From: Siphonodentalium dalli
Taxonomy: Eukaryota > Mollusca > Scaphopoda > Gadilida > Siphonodentaliidae
NCBI GenBank assembly: GCA_032622095.1
Contig: CP136061.1
Coordinates: forward strand, 8,274,447 to 8,338,446
Direction: 5' to 3'
DNA: 64,000 nt
The notes beneath the pieces were generated by a model. The model was not told where the DNA came from, did not search any database, and worked only from the letters and a program-made list of their open reading frames with translations. Positions 1 to 11,460 of the stretch are shown here, piece by piece. Each line of letters opens with the position of its first letter. Position 1 is the first letter of the stretch. Position numbers and translations under genes: made by a program.

Positions 1-750
1 ACACATATAATAAACACATATATAATAAACACATATATAATAAACAGATAAATAATAAACACATAGACAATTAACACATATATAATACACAGATATATAA
101 TAAACAGATAGATAATAAACACAAAGATAATAAACAGATATATAATAAACACATAAATAATAAACACATATATAATAAACACGTAGATAATAAACACATA
201 TATAATAAACAGATAGATAATAAACACATATACACTAAACACATATATAATAAACAGATAGATAATTAACATATAGATAATAAACATATATATAATAAAC
301 AGATAGATAATCAACACAAAGGTAATAAACACAAAGATAATAAACATAAATATAATAAACAGATACATAATAAACAGATACATAATAAACACATAGATAA
401 TAAACAGATAGACAATACACTGATATATAATACACAGATAGGTAATAACAGATAGATAATAAACAGATAGATAATACACACATATATAATACACACAGAG
501 ACAGAGATACTAAAAACAGAGATAATACACACAGATATACACAGATATAATACACAGCTAGATAATAAACAGATAGATAATAAACAGATATATAATACAC
601 ACAGATATAATACACACAGAGACAGAGATACTAAAAACAGAGATAATACACACAGAGATACACAGAGATAATACACACAGAGATAATACACACAGATATA
701 ATAAACATATAGAGATAATAAACATAGAGATAGTAAACACATAGATGATT
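1..750. repeat. 15-bp minisatellite, about 50 copies, cut by the window start
   Basis: Units such as ACATATATAATAAAC follow each other with substitutions (AGATAGATAATAAAC, ACACAGAGATAATAC). Because 15 is a multiple of three, several frames stay open and give Tyr/Val/Cys-rich translations. These are by-products of the repeat and not evidence of a protein. The array runs off the left edge. Confidence 0.9.
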
Positions 751-1815
751 TTGAATACAAGGTGCGTTGGACCGCATATGTAGGCTGGGTGTGTAAAAAT
801 ACAGTTTTTAGGGAAATAAAGTGTTCCCTCGCGCATCCAGTGACAAACAGAGAAGCATGACCATTCCATTTCTAATATAGAAATGTGATTTTGTTCATGA
901 CTGCGGACACCAGAAAGTAACAAAGAGCACGTCAATTGAAGGCCACGTGAACAATGGAGATAAGTTACATAGTTGGTAAATTTTCTGTGCAGTATTTGAT
1001 GTTTTATTGCAAAGGATATGTATTTATCTGGCGAGTCCGCTTGGAACGTGTACATTTATAGTGTGGGGTATATATTTGTTTATTTTATTTCGATTTTTCA
1101 GATATAATGTTGAAATTCGAGAAACAAAATATCAAAAATCAATTTATTGGAAAACATTATAATTTACCAAGCACACTGCCAGCTACATGTACACATTATG
1201 ATTGTCCAATGACATACATTCTTTCGTTCCCGGACAACTGCACCATAAATACTTTTTGCCCATAAATATTTGCAGGGAAATACCCATTTAAAATTTGTCA
1301 CTTCACCTCCCCCTTACATTTAAATGTAGGTATGTTGTAAACACACGGCCATGCATTAGACAGCTCGGTACACCCACGCATATCTGAGATGTGTATCTGA
1401 TACAACTAGGTCGATATATATCCCGGAGAGAGATCGATGAAGGCGAGGATTGTGGTTGGTGAGTGAACTGACCAGTTGTTGTCAGGACCAACATCTTGAA
1501 ATTAAAGCGTCTGGTCTGTTGACTTTGTTATGCGACTGTCTTCGTTAAGCCATATATCACAGTTTAACATCGTAGTTTTTTTTTAAACTTTTATCTGCCG
1601 AAAATATCTCTAGAAAACATACCAGAGAAAGATTTCCTTGAATACAAGCAGTGTGATATATATTCGGCACGAGTGGAACGATTATCGCCGGGGGAGAGTT
1701 CTTTTGGGGTTTAATCTGTTCTCGAACTGAAGTGTTTTCTGTCTGGTTGGGGACGTGTTATTCACACTAGAACAGTTTATCTATTCTGGATTGGTAAACT
1801 ACACTGACAGTCCAC
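751..1815. other. Unique sequence upstream of lectin gene A
   Basis: No coding exon or repeat is recognised. It should hold the promoter and 5' UTR of lectin gene A, whose ATG is at 1816. No convincing TATA box or initiator could be placed by eye. Short open frames here have no recognisable domain. Confidence 0.4.
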
Positions 1816-1861
1816 ATGAAGCCGGCATATATTTTAGTGATGCTTGCATTCTGTAGAGCAG
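1816..1861 (+). CDS. Lectin gene A exon 1: signal peptide
   Basis: The ATG at 1816 opens MKPAYILVMLAFCRA, with a short basic start, a hydrophobic core and small residues at the end, typical of a secretory signal peptide. The exon ends after the first base of a codon at a strong donor (G|GTAAGT, GT at 1862). That base joins the CT of exon 2 to give Ala, so the phase fits exactly although the intron is about 14.9 kb. Degenerate copies of this exon follow at once as a 52-bp array, and another older-looking copy lies at about 2874. An alternative is that this exon belongs to a different downstream gene, but no other phase-1 acceptor on this strand was recognised. Confidence 0.6.
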
Positions 1862-2871
1862 GTAAGTAACACTGAACGTCGACATGATGCCGGCATATAG
1901 GTTAGTGATGCTAGCAGTTAACACTGAACGTCGACATGATGCGGCATATAGCTTAGTGATGCTAGCAGTTAACACTGAACGTCGACATGATGCCGGAATA
2001 TAGCTTAGTGATGCTAGCAGTTAACAATGAACGTCGACATGATGCCGGCATATAGCTTAGTGATGCTAGCAGTTAACACTGAACGTCGACATGATGCCGG
2101 CATATAGCTTAGTGATGCTAGCATTTAACACTGAACGTCGACATGATGCGGCATATAGCTTAGTGATGCTAGCAGTTAACACTGAACGTCGACATGATGC
2201 CGGCATATAGCTTAGTGATGCTAGCAGTTAACACTGAACGTCGACATGATGCCGGCATATAGCTTAGTGATGCTAGCAGTTAACACTGAACGTCGACATG
2301 ATGCCGGCATATAGCTTAGTGATGCTAGCAGTTAACACTGAACGTCGACATGATGCCGGCATACAGCTTAGTGATGCTAGCAGTTAACACTGAACGTCGA
2401 CATGATGCCGGCATATAGCTTAGTGATGCTAGCAGTTAACACTGAACGTCGACATGATGCCGGCATATAGCTTAGTGATGCTAGCAGTTAACACTGAACG
2501 TCGACATGATGCCGGCATATAGCTTAGTGATGCTAGCAGTTAACACTGAACGTCGACATGATGCCGGCATATAGCTTAGTGATGCTAGCAGTTAACACTG
2601 AACGTCGACATGATGCCGGCATATAGCTTAGTGATGCTAGCAGTTAACACTGAACGTCGACATGATGCCGGCATATAGCTTAGTGATGCTAGCATTTAAC
2701 ACTGAACGTCGACATGAGGCGGCATATAGCTTAGTGATGCTAGCAGTTAACACTGAACGTCGACATGATGCCGGCATATAGCTTAGTGATGCTAGCAGTT
2801 AACACTGAACGTCGACATGATGCCGGCATATAGCTTAGTGATGCTCGCAGTTAACACTGAACGTCGACATG
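1862..2871 (+). repeat. 52-bp minisatellite derived from the signal-peptide exon, about 20 copies
   Basis: Unit AACACTGAACGTCGACATGA followed by TGCCGGCATATAGCTTAGTG and ATGCTAGCAGTT. The core ATGATGCCGGCATATAGCTT and TTAGTGATGCTAGC match exon 1 (ATGAAGCCGGCATATATTTT, TTAGTGATGCTTGC), and AACACTGAAC matches the intron just after the donor. The array therefore grew from exon 1 plus the first intron bases. The donor itself is lost in the units (GCAGTTAAC replaces GCAGGTAAGTAAC). Units are nearly identical, suggesting recent homogenisation. The 52-bp period breaks any reading frame. Confidence 0.9.
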
Positions 2872-2935
2872 AACACTGATGAAGCCGGCACATTTTGTGA
2901 TGATTGTATTCGGCAGAGTAGCTAAGTGACGTTCA
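2872..2935 (+). pseudogene. Decayed second copy of the signal-peptide exon
   Basis: Downstream of the 52-bp array, ATGAAGCCGGCACATTTTGT at about 2880 reads MKPAHFVMIVFGRVAK and then stops. It is closer to exon 1 in its AAG codon than the array units are. The donor position reads G|CTAAGT, so it lacks the GT and would not splice. The array thus lies between two exon-1-like sequences. Confidence 0.6.
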
Positions 2936-4052
2936 ATATTGCGTTCTCTATAGGCCCCAGGTAAACAAAACGATTTTGATTCTAATTGTATTGCCCAAAC
3001 TAACAAGTATAACACTAACTGATAACAGCTGGTCGCTGTTATATCTCATTTAGTTCAGTGGAAACAAATGTAAACTGGTTAATCACACCGGAATTTTAGT
3101 TTGTGGATTGGTTTTTAAAAAAGTGTTTCAGAAAATATTTAAAACAAAATCTTTGTGGTCCTTGTAGTTTTTTTCTGAGTGAGTTGAATATGTCCAAGAT
3201 GTTTCAAAAAATATTTCTTGAATATGTATGTCACAGGAAAAATGGTTTTGATAACTTGGGTTAAACAGTATATGAACTCACATAATGCTGTGTATAAGTC
3301 TGTGAAATATATGGCTGTTATGTTAGGATGCTGTCAAGTTAATCAGTATGATTTTAATGTGTTCAGGGTTTGAACAAATAATGGTTTGGAAATTGGGTTA
3401 ATTTTATCGGTCAGTAAATTGAATTTAGTGTCACAGTGCTTATGTGATACATAGTTATTATATTTTCAGTAAGTTTTTCTGCCAAAATAATAATCGTATC
3501 CCCACTCCCGGAAGCGCCACGATGTAATCCTACTCCCAGAGGTGTATCCTACTCCCAGCGATAACGGACTATTTATCACAACTTCGCGAGAACGTTCCGA
3601 GTTACGTAATCTTTAAGCCGTTCAACTTCAAGTTCCGCGGATATTCATGTCCAGATTCGAAATGACAGTGAGCAATGACATATCATAGAACTCTGAAGGC
3701 TTATCAACACAATGACATTCTAAACAGTTACTAATTTAATCAATAAAGTGTGTTGTTTGTTTGAAAAATCCGTCGGAAACAATCCCCTTTGAAGTTGGTG
3801 GCAATAGGATAAATCAATCAATGAAATGATGTCACTTTTCTTATATGGGGTAAAATACTATTGCGCGCGCGGCAATAGTAAAAAATCATGAATGAATAGC
3901 GTTATCTATTTACCTTATTTTAGTTGTTATGTTATCATCGCGCGTAATTTTTACGGAAACATTTAGATCAATGTTCGCAATCGGAAACATCTCATCAATG
4001 CATTTTATTAGAGTTTTGTCGTGACAAATTGTTGTGGAAAATATAATAAACA
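2936..4052. other. Intron 1 of gene A, unique sequence
   Basis: AT-rich, no coding potential recognised. A small repeat of CCTACTCCCAGAGG-like units lies around 3500-3560 and a short GCGCGCGC-containing stretch near 3864. Nothing else is seen. Confidence 0.4.
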
Positions 4053-4212
4053 CAATAGTTAATTGTCATCAGACACGAACGAAGTTTCTCCTCTCGTGAG
4101 ATGCGAGGATTATTTTTCACTCGGTTAGTGCCTCGTGAAAAATAATCCTCGCATCTCACGAAAGGAGAAACTTCGTTCGTCGCTAATTACAGTTAACTAT
4201 TGTATATATTTC
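4053..4212. mobile_element. Foldback MITE, about 160 bp
   Basis: Two arms of about 70 bp are inverted copies around a short loop near 4121-4134. The inner 44 bp of each arm (CGAACGAAGTTTCTCC to ATTATTTTTCAC and its complement) differ at about one position. The outer parts (ACAATAGTTAA...) are more diverged. No transposase is encoded. Target duplications are not clear. Confidence 0.65.
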
Positions 4213-5782
4213 CGACAGTTTGCTTTATGAGGCTCGTTGCGACCAGAGATAATTATACATGTTTACGAAATATAGATTAATAAGGTCAATGAACATTCAG
4301 TTCTTAAAACAATTACTGTAAACACAAGTCAAATGCCTTCATGAAATCCATGTATACAACGTGTGTTGGTAGACCTTCATCCATGGACTTTGTCCATTTC
4401 CATAGTGTTTTAAGTAGTTGTAGTGTTGTGGCTGTACATGATATGAATCCATATTGACTTTTGTTGTAGAGATTGTTATTGTTTATGTGATCGTAAAGAT
4501 GATTCTTTATGGCTTGCTCAATTCTCTGCTAACTCTTTTAGTTTCGTGGGTGTATGTTACCTGGTCCCTGTGATTTATTGATATTTAGCATCGACAGTTT
4601 GACCCTGGTATGTTCCTCTGTCATCTCCAGGTCCTCAAAAAGATGTTCGTTCATCCTGGGTTCTAACTCAGGTATTTCCCCATGTGGTTCGCTTGTGAAT
4701 ACGCTGGAGAATAATTCTGCAAGTACTTCTGATTTCTCTTTGTCATTAGTGGTGATTGTTCCATCTAGTTTCTTTAGGTTGGCATTAACTTGGCAATCCC
4801 TGTCTTTGTTTATGTTCGTGTTGACACGTAATCGTCTGTCTTTGTTTTTGTTCGTGTTGACACGTAATCGTCTATGTCTTTCTCATGGTACTTCTGTCTC
4901 TGTCTGGTTAGTCTTCTGGCCTGCTATTTCTCTGGTCCAAGTTCTTTATATATAAAGATATATATAACCGTATAATAACACATCACATTTAGCCTGTCGT
5001 GGAGAGCCAGTTAGATATTTGACCATATGTTCATTCCATTACACGATAACGCTACATTGCCATTCTGGTCGTCTGTCTCTGTCTATAAATATAACGAATG
5101 TCTGTTAGTATGAATACTTCATGCATGTAATTCGCCAATGTTTTGTGTGTGTCTGTTAGTGTGAATGCTTCTGGGAGTTTGTTTGTTATAAATGGAAGTC
5201 ATGCATGTTATTCTCCAATGTTATAGATGTGTGTCTGTTAGTATGAATGCTTCTATTTGTATGGTTGTTGTAAATGGAAATCATGTATGTAATTCTCATG
5301 TTCACCACTTAGATGATGACTGTAAATATGTTGACTTTTGTTACCTGTTTATGTTCTTATAATTTATATTAATTGTATGCATTCTCTAAATATCTCCATG
5401 AATGGAGGAAATAAAGAATATTTATATATATATATGTTGTGGTTATCCTGTGTCCTGTTCTCCATATATCGAGTCCATGACCTGTGTTTTTTATGTACCA
5501 TTGGCATTCGATTGTTAATTCCCCCCGGTTTAGTCCTGTCTGGTACATTCTTGTCAACTATATCCTCTATTATAAGGCAGAATATCTTCCACTGCGTGTT
5601 TATGTCCTCAATGCAATCTGCCATAATTTCCTTCCAGTTCAGATTAAAATCCTCCTTCATATTTTGGTAGTTCCCGGATTCATATTTTTTCTTCCGTACT
5701 GTTGTTTTACTCTCTATATAGAATTTATAGTTGAATGTGATGGTGCAGTGGTCACTTTTCCAAGAGGAATTTTTAGCTTCAT

Positions 5783-5875
5783 GTCGCTGATCATATTTTC
5801 CTCATTTGTGAAGACTAGATCAAGGGGAACACCCTTGATCTAGTCTTCACAAAGGAGGAAAATATGATCAGCGAC
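5783..5875. repeat. Near-perfect foldback inside the LINE endonuclease
   Basis: GTCGCTGATCATATTTTCCT and what follows up to GATCAAGGG is repeated in reverse complement from 5830 to 5875, with one visible mismatch and a 2-4 nt loop. The left arm is LINE coding sequence (minus-strand LDLVFTNEENMIS), so the right arm is an inverted copy of it. Confidence 0.85.
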
Positions 5876-5963
5876 ACATACCAGAAGCAACGCGTATCAG
5901 ACTTGGACAAAAGGCGAACAAGCCTTTTGTCCAAGTCTGATACGCGTTGCTTCTGGTATGTGT
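5874..5963. repeat. Second near-perfect foldback, abutting the first
   Basis: ACACATACCAGAAGCAACGC through CTTGGACAAAAGGC is followed after about 4 nt by its reverse complement ending GGTATGTGT. It starts within the last bases of the preceding foldback. Both foldbacks sit in the LINE endonuclease region. Confidence 0.85.
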
Positions 5964-6085
5964 TGAAACAGGTAGGTTTCCTTTATTGCTTCTATAAAGT
6001 CGTTGTGTCATATAGTGCTTTGTCATTCTCTTCAGTACTGGAATTTGGACTTCGGTAAATTGTTCCAATTACGAGTTTGTCACAT

Positions 6086-6570
6086 TCACTGCGTTGAAAG
6101 CGTATCGCATTTGTCAGACAGTTTGACAAAACAATGAACTGCCGCAAAAGCACTGTGCACTGTACCGGCGAACGGACATCTACATGTAAGCTAATGATTT
6201 TTATGACACAGCATTGGCATTAATATTTGTTTGGTTTTTGTACATATAATCCTGTATATGGTGAGAGAGGAATCGTGTAAACTACAAGCATGACTTCACA
6301 CCGGAGAGACTGTTTGTATTTGAGAGCTATTTTGCTAGCGTTCCTGCCATCATTATGTAAATACTGTGAGGTCAGGTGGCACGAGGAGAGATGGCTGTTG
6401 TTTTCGAATGTGTGCCTGGAATCGAAGGAAATAAATAAACTTGCTAATGATAATGATGAATAGCAGCAGTGTGTGTGGATGCGAACTGTGAGAGCTATTT
6501 TGAGATTATGTACGTGTGCGTGGATATGGATACAAGCATCTATTCTATTATTTATACTGATACCTGTTTT
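6086..6570. other. Intron 1 of gene A, nothing recognised
   Basis: No ORF, repeat or motif of note on either strand. Confidence 0.4.
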
Positions 6571-6698
6571 AGGAGGTAGCAGGAAGACAGCCCGATAGGG
6601 CTAGGCTACCCCCGACAATATACTGATTTACCTTATTATGTATTTCTGCCATTGTATAAATCATGTATATTGTAAATAAATTATCCTATCCTATCCTA
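6571..6698 (+). mobile_element. 3' end of a LINE with (ATCCT)n tail
   Basis: The segment has a hairpin (GGTAGC...AGGAAGACAGCCC GATA GGGCT...GGCTACC), then AATATACTGA, TGTAAATAAATT and a short ATCCTATCCTATCCTA tail. The same layout ends the two LINEs at 44770-44913 and 56700-56839. No coding part remains, so this is an extreme 5' truncation. Confidence 0.75.
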
Positions 6699-7640
6699 CT
6701 GTGTTGCCACTGTCGGACAGTTATCTTGACAACATTCGGAAAAATGCATCGTTACTGATATCACATAATACTGTTTTGCCAATAAACAAAACACCAAAAG
6801 AAAACATCTAGCTTCTCCGGGCTACTTACTTTAAATTAGTGCAGCATTTCCTGCATTAAAGCCAAGCTAGCTATACCAGTACACTAATCAAACATAACAT
6901 GATCCCTGGCACAGAATATTGACTCAAAGGCATTACCCCATGTAAATAACTAACTATTGATTCAACACAATCTATTGAAAGCTTGAAGAGCAATACAGTG
7001 CGGAAATGAGTGTAATATGTGTTGCCAACCATGAATGTATTATTGCGGATGAGAAACCAGACTATGTCACTGGCTGCGCAGTGGAATAAGCCAAAAATAA
7101 CAACCGAACTTGGGAAATACGTGTATGTTCGAAGCATCAACAAGCCATTTTGAATAGATTAACCAAACACAATCTCTGCAGACAAAAAAACAAATACCAT
7201 AGACGGGTTCTAACCATGGTCATGCATGATATTGCAGTGTGTAACAGGGAATATCGCGCGTCATACGCAATACGACGCCCGTATGTAGCAGGTGCTTCGT
7301 TTTGTTTGTAGTATAAATGCAATATCGACAAAGCTATATTGTGTATTGATGTTAGACCATAATGCTTTTCGAAACAATGTTGTTTCCCCAACGCGTGGTT
7401 CTACTCTCTACTGCGTGTGTGGAATCGATGCTATAAACCAGCTCCGTGACTGTTGTCTGAACACCCACTCTCCCTCTTCACGTGAATGTAGCCTCAACAA
7501 TAACTGTCGTAAATGCTTTTGTAGTGATCCACCCTCTGCAGTTGATAATTCTAGTCTCGTTGCATTGTATTCTGAAGATGTCCATTTGATTCTGCGACAA
7601 TGGATAGTCTCAACAACTTCAGCGTCAATGATGCTAAGGC
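6699..7640. other. Intron 1 of gene A, no supported gene
   Basis: An open frame at 7292-7687 (131 codons, plus strand) has several Cys but no recognised domain, and it runs into a MITE-like sequence at its end. I do not call it a gene. Confidence 0.35.
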
Positions 7641-7725
7641 GCAGGCGAGTGGATTATTCCTCCTGGAGGACCACTATTTTTGCATAGCGAACGATGCGTT
7701 ATTTATTATATTATATCGAATATTG
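7641..7725 (+). mobile_element. Half copy of the foldback MITE at 62.9-63.1 kb
   Basis: TATTCCTCCTGGAGGACCAC and TATTTTTGCATAG here match TATTCCTCCTCGAGGACCAC and TATTTTGGCATAG in the right arm of the palindrome near 63000. The AT-rich stretch beyond also matches. Only one arm is present. Confidence 0.55.
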
Positions 7726-7849
7726 GTGTCTATTCTCAAACAATTTATGTGTCTCATTTTGTCACATTTGTATTTACCGTGACATTTGGTAACCGGTTTC
7801 AGATTTTACAATTTACACCAATAGTTTGGACGGGGATCATAACTAGTAA

Positions 7850-8370
7850 GGGCCGTCACTCTGGTCCACCCATGGCTCGTGGTCACTATGGCACATGCCC
7901 CAGAGTACCAGTCGATGAGGGGCGGTAGCCCTCCCCGGCTGTCACTCTGGCCTACCCCCATGTATATGGCCACCGAGAAGTGGTTGGATTAGAGTGACCA
8001 CGAGCCCAGGGGTGGGCCAGAGTGACAACAAGCCCATGGCGAGCCGTAGTGTCCATGAGCCCAGGGGTGGGCCAGAATGACCACGAACCCATGGTGGGCC
8101 GGAATGACCATGAGCCCATGGGTGGGTCAGAGTGACCACGAGCCCAGGGGTGGACCAGAATGATAACGAGCCCAGGGGTGGGCCAGAGTGACAACGACCC
8201 CAGGGTGGGTCAGAGTGACCAGGAGCATAGGGTGGGTCAGAGTGAAAACGAGCCCAGGTGTGGGCCAGGGTGATCACGAGCCCAGGGGTGGGTCAGGGTG
8301 ATCACGAGCCCATGGTTGCGAGAGTGATCACCTGCCCAGGGTTGGCCAGTGTGAACACATGGATGGGCCA
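7850..8370 (-). repeat. About 38-bp minisatellite, left outer arm of an inverted structure
   Basis: Tandem units built around GGTGGGCCAGAGTGACCACG and AGCCCAGGGG. The same family lies in opposite orientation at 14150-14640 (CGTGGTCACTCTGGCCCACC). Several frames are open through it, which reflects the repeat rather than a protein. Confidence 0.85.
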
Positions 8371-8399
8371 TATTCAAGGAGATTCACAAACTATTTTGA

Positions 8400-9060
8400 C
8401 ATAAAAGTAACACAGTTCGCGAACATTCCGAGTTCTCGGCTTCTAAAGATAGTGTGGTAGGCGTAGGGCGTTCCGATCTGTACACATTGAATATTTAAGA
8501 CGAGACATCGGGACGTTAGCGAACAGTCTTACTTTACCAGTGCATTTTTTAACAAAAGCGAAAGTCTTCAAACATATATTCGAAGACTGGAGCGTTGTAA
8601 AATGTACTATCGTATGTAAGAGTAATGTTCTAGCGTAAATTATGCAATATATGTATTGCTAATGGTAATACTGGTACTTTCCCTGACAGAAAATTAACAT
8701 ATTTCGCGAACATTCCGAGTTCTCGGCTTCTAGTGACAGGGTGGTATGCGAAGGGCGATCCGCTTCACTGTACACACTGGCTTTAGAAGACGATAAATCG
8801 GGACATTGGCGAAATGTGTTACTTTACCAGTGCATTTGTAACAGAAGTGAAAGTACAATTTTATGTAAGAGTAATGTTTTAGCGTAAAGTAAGTAACACA
8901 GTTCGCGAACATTCTGAGTTCTCGGCTTCTATGGACAGCGCGGTACGCGAACTCGGGATGTTCACGAAATGTGAAACTTTACCAGTGTATTTTTAACAAC
9001 AGCGAACATTTCGAATATATATTCGAAGACGGTAGCGTTGTGAGATGTACAATTTTTGGC
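8400..9060 (-). repeat. Three diverged copies of a 150-200-bp unit
   Basis: Each copy contains CGAACATTCCGAGTTCTCGG, a GGGCG-containing middle, and TTTACCAGTGCATTT; copies start near 8408, 8706 and 8903. Reverse-complement copies lie at 13690-13920 and 13980-14160. An inner element ATATATTCGAAGAC is itself palindromic. No coding function is seen. Confidence 0.75.
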
Positions 9061-9067
9061 AGATTAT

Positions 9068-9088
9068 TGGGTGGCCCTGAAAAGGGTC
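9068..9088 (-). promoter_or_regulatory. Histone-type mRNA 3' stem-loop (left, minus strand)
   Basis: Minus strand reads GACCCTTTTCAGGGCC then ACCCA. This fits the replication-dependent histone 3' signal (six-base stem, TTTC loop, ACCCA after the stem) with one A·C mismatch in the second stem pair. A purine-rich stretch follows (AATCTGCCAAAAATT). Upstream open frames (9100-9615, minus) do not look like any histone, so it may be a relic of a histone cluster or a chance match. Confidence 0.45.
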
Positions 9089-9096
9089 GTTTGTGT

Positions 9097-9867
9097 GTTT
9101 TATAACATGTTATCTATATAATGTGTCTTGATGAATTCTAATTCCTCCTCATTCGCATTGAACCGTGATAAAACTATTCCCATAATGAGTGGTGGAATCA
9201 TAGCTTTCTGTATGTTACCACCTTCCACTGGAAGATTATCTGAGATACCCCTTCTGTGATCAGAACCAGATCTTCCTCCGTAGAAGAGCTGCCGCTGCAT
9301 GCAGCAACATGTATGTTGTACCGATCTAGACTACGTCGCATGTACCGTATGGCATGAATGCGTTAGGGTTTGAAGCCCACAGCGTAGAGACAGTAGTGAA
9401 AAGTTGAAAAAACTTCGCATCTATGTCATACACTGCCCATAACACCAAATCCCTCTGATCCAATACCCGGATAACTCTCGCATTAGAACCAAGAACAGGA
9501 TCGATGTTTTCCATCGTGGACAAATGGTGAATTGAAAGGGGATTTGTTTATATGTGAAATGCGCGGACCTCTGAGAAACTACTTCTCGAACATTGATACC
9601 AAAATGTGAAAACATGATATGATTTACTCATGCTTTTTGCTTGTGTCAAAAATCCATAAAAGAGTGATCCACCATTGTATTCAACAGTGATTAAAAAATA
9701 AAATAAAATAACACAAAAAAGATGACTCTGAGATTAGGTTGTACATTTCACAACGGAATCGACTTCGAGTACACTCAAAACATTCTCATTTTATTTTCTG
9801 TACCACAAAAAAAAAACGCCCAGTTTTACAGCTTATCCCTGGTGCATGATACATTTGTTGTCGCTTA
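9097..9867. other. Spacer inside the inverted structure, unrecognised short frames
   Basis: Minus-strand frames of 64-66 codons (9100-9300, 9326-9523, 9421-9615) have no recognised domain. At 9720-9765, GATGACTCTGAGATTAGGTT and GTACATTTCACAACG resemble the sequence at 13695-13740 in direct orientation. There is no gene I can support. Confidence 0.35.
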
Positions 9868-10423
9868 GGCCCGTTCCAAACGACGGATTTTTGTCGACTC
9901 GAATCTAATTGTATTAAATCCGTCGGTGATGCGTCTGCGGTCGATTTTGTTACAGACGGACGCATCTTTGTCGCGTCGAATCTAATACATCGGTCGATTT
10001 ATTTAAAGGTGGATTCCCGGTTACCGTCAAAAATGGGTCACGCGTAGATATAGAGGCCTATATATACCGGTATATGTTATACATATTTGTCCCCACATCC
10101 GGTTGTAACTAGCAATCTGATTGGCTACAACGCCACGTTTAAATCACCATGTCCCCGTCACCCTTGACAGCTGGGTATAAGAAAACGTGCGCCAAACATC
10201 GGGGGTATATGAGCACGAGAAACATCGGGGGTATATGCATGACCCTTTAACTGGCAGTTTCCACCAATCGTGACGTTGCTCTCGCACGCCGAATTTGACG
10301 TCACCTGACGCCGGGTCCTTAGGTCAGCTACTGAATTATTCTTATTGGTGTGAATTAATCGGACAACCTATGAAAAAAACACTTAAATTAAGGAGACATG
10401 GTTCTTGTTGTGGGGATAAAATC

Positions 10424-10564
10424 GTTATCTCCGGCAACGTCGTGGGGTACATGGAGATTTAATACCTGGATGTCTCTTTGTTAACCCCTCGGCTCCGCAT
10501 CGGGGTTCAAAATCGACATCCAGGTATTAAATCTCCATGTACCCCCGATGTTGCCGAAGATAAC
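10424..10564. repeat. Nested palindrome in the left arm
   Basis: GTTATCTCCGGCAAC...GGTACATGGAGATTTAATAC is mirrored by GTATTAAATCTCCATGTACC...GTTGCCGAAGATAAC. The loop (about 10476-10514) contains TTAACCCCTCGGCTCCGC. It looks like a separate MITE inserted in this arm, since the right arm lacks it. Confidence 0.75.
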
Positions 10565-10779
10565 TAATAATATACTAAAATACAGTATAAATTATATAAA
10601 TATATATGCGCGACTGCAGCGCGAATATATGTGCTCAGGTATATGAGGATGTATATAGTACATGCATGTATATAATATACTATAATAGGAGCTATAAATA
10701 AATGTTATATCGTGCAACCAATTGCCATCTATATATGTGTATACCATGCATGTAAATACCGGTATACAAGAATTATTAT

Positions 10780-11460
10780 AAATCAGAGACTACCACCCCC
10801 TACCACTTATAATAAGGATTACCGGAATATATTAATTATTATAAATCATAGGCCACCACCCTATATCCTTTATAATAAGGAATACCGGTATATATGAATT
10901 ATTATAATTCATAGGCTACTATCCATACCCCTCATAATAAGTAATACCGGTTTATATGAATTATTATAAATCTGACGCTACCACTCTGCCCCTTATTATA
11001 AGGAATACAGGAATATATTAATTATTATAAATCATAGGCTACCACCCTACATTCTTTATAATAAGGAATATCGTTATCTATGAATATTATAAACCATAGG
11101 CTACTATCCCTACCCCTCATAATAAGTAATACCGGTATATATAACATATTATAAATCATAGGCTACCACTCTGCCCCTTATAATAAGTAATACCGGAATA
11201 TATGAATTATTATAAATAAGAGGTTACCACCCATATACCCATCATAACAAGTAATGTCGGTATATATGAATTATTATTAATCAGTGGTACCACCCCTACC
11301 CCTTATAATAAGTAATACCGGTATATATTAATTATTATACATCAGAGACTACCACCCCTATCCCTTACAATAAGGAATATCGGTCTATATGAATTACTAT
11401 AAATCAGTTGCTACAACCCATATCCCTTATATCGGTATATATGAATTATTATAATTCATT
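10780..11460. repeat. About 60-bp AT-rich array, left arm
   Basis: Units of the form AATACCGGTATATATGAATT, ATTATAAATCATAGGCTACC, ACCCCTACCCCTTATAATAA. About eleven diverged copies. The array is mirrored at 12360-13040. Confidence 0.85.

Larger units (their letters stand above)
4318..6085 (-). pseudogene. Degenerate CR1/L2-like LINE fragment, endonuclease to RT
   Basis: Read on the minus strand, blocks appear in LINE order. Endonuclease pieces GTIYRSPNSSTEE (about 6065-6020) and GKSDHCTITF (about 5760-5730) come first. The linker NTQWKIFCLIIEDIVDKNVP with VPDRTKPGG follows (5610-5510). Next come LAELFSSVFTSEPHGEIPEL (about 4730-4670), a KSQGPGNIHPRKLKEL block, and RT motifs SQYGFISCTATTLQLL and VVYMDFMKAFD (about 4470-4325). 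Frames are broken by stops and shifts, by unrelated repeats at about 4980-5330, and by two foldbacks in the endonuclease part. It lies in intron 1 of lectin gene A in antisense orientation. The clade is inferred from motif style only. Confidence 0.75.

Noticed and set aside
1..750. Tyr/Val/Cys-rich frames at the window start
   Set aside because: Two frames of a 15-bp repeat are open over the same bases; no gene signals.
1662..1675. ATTCGGCACGAG, identical to part of a cDNA-library adaptor
   Set aside because: It is surrounded by ordinary intron-free genomic sequence with no junction to vector, so I treat it as chance; a read check would settle it.
1862..2871. CRISPR-like regular array
   Set aside because: Units are contiguous tandem copies without unique spacers, and the DNA is eukaryotic.
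7292..7687. 131-codon plus-strand frame
   Set aside because: No recognisable domain, no splice or promoter context, and its end overlaps a MITE half copy.
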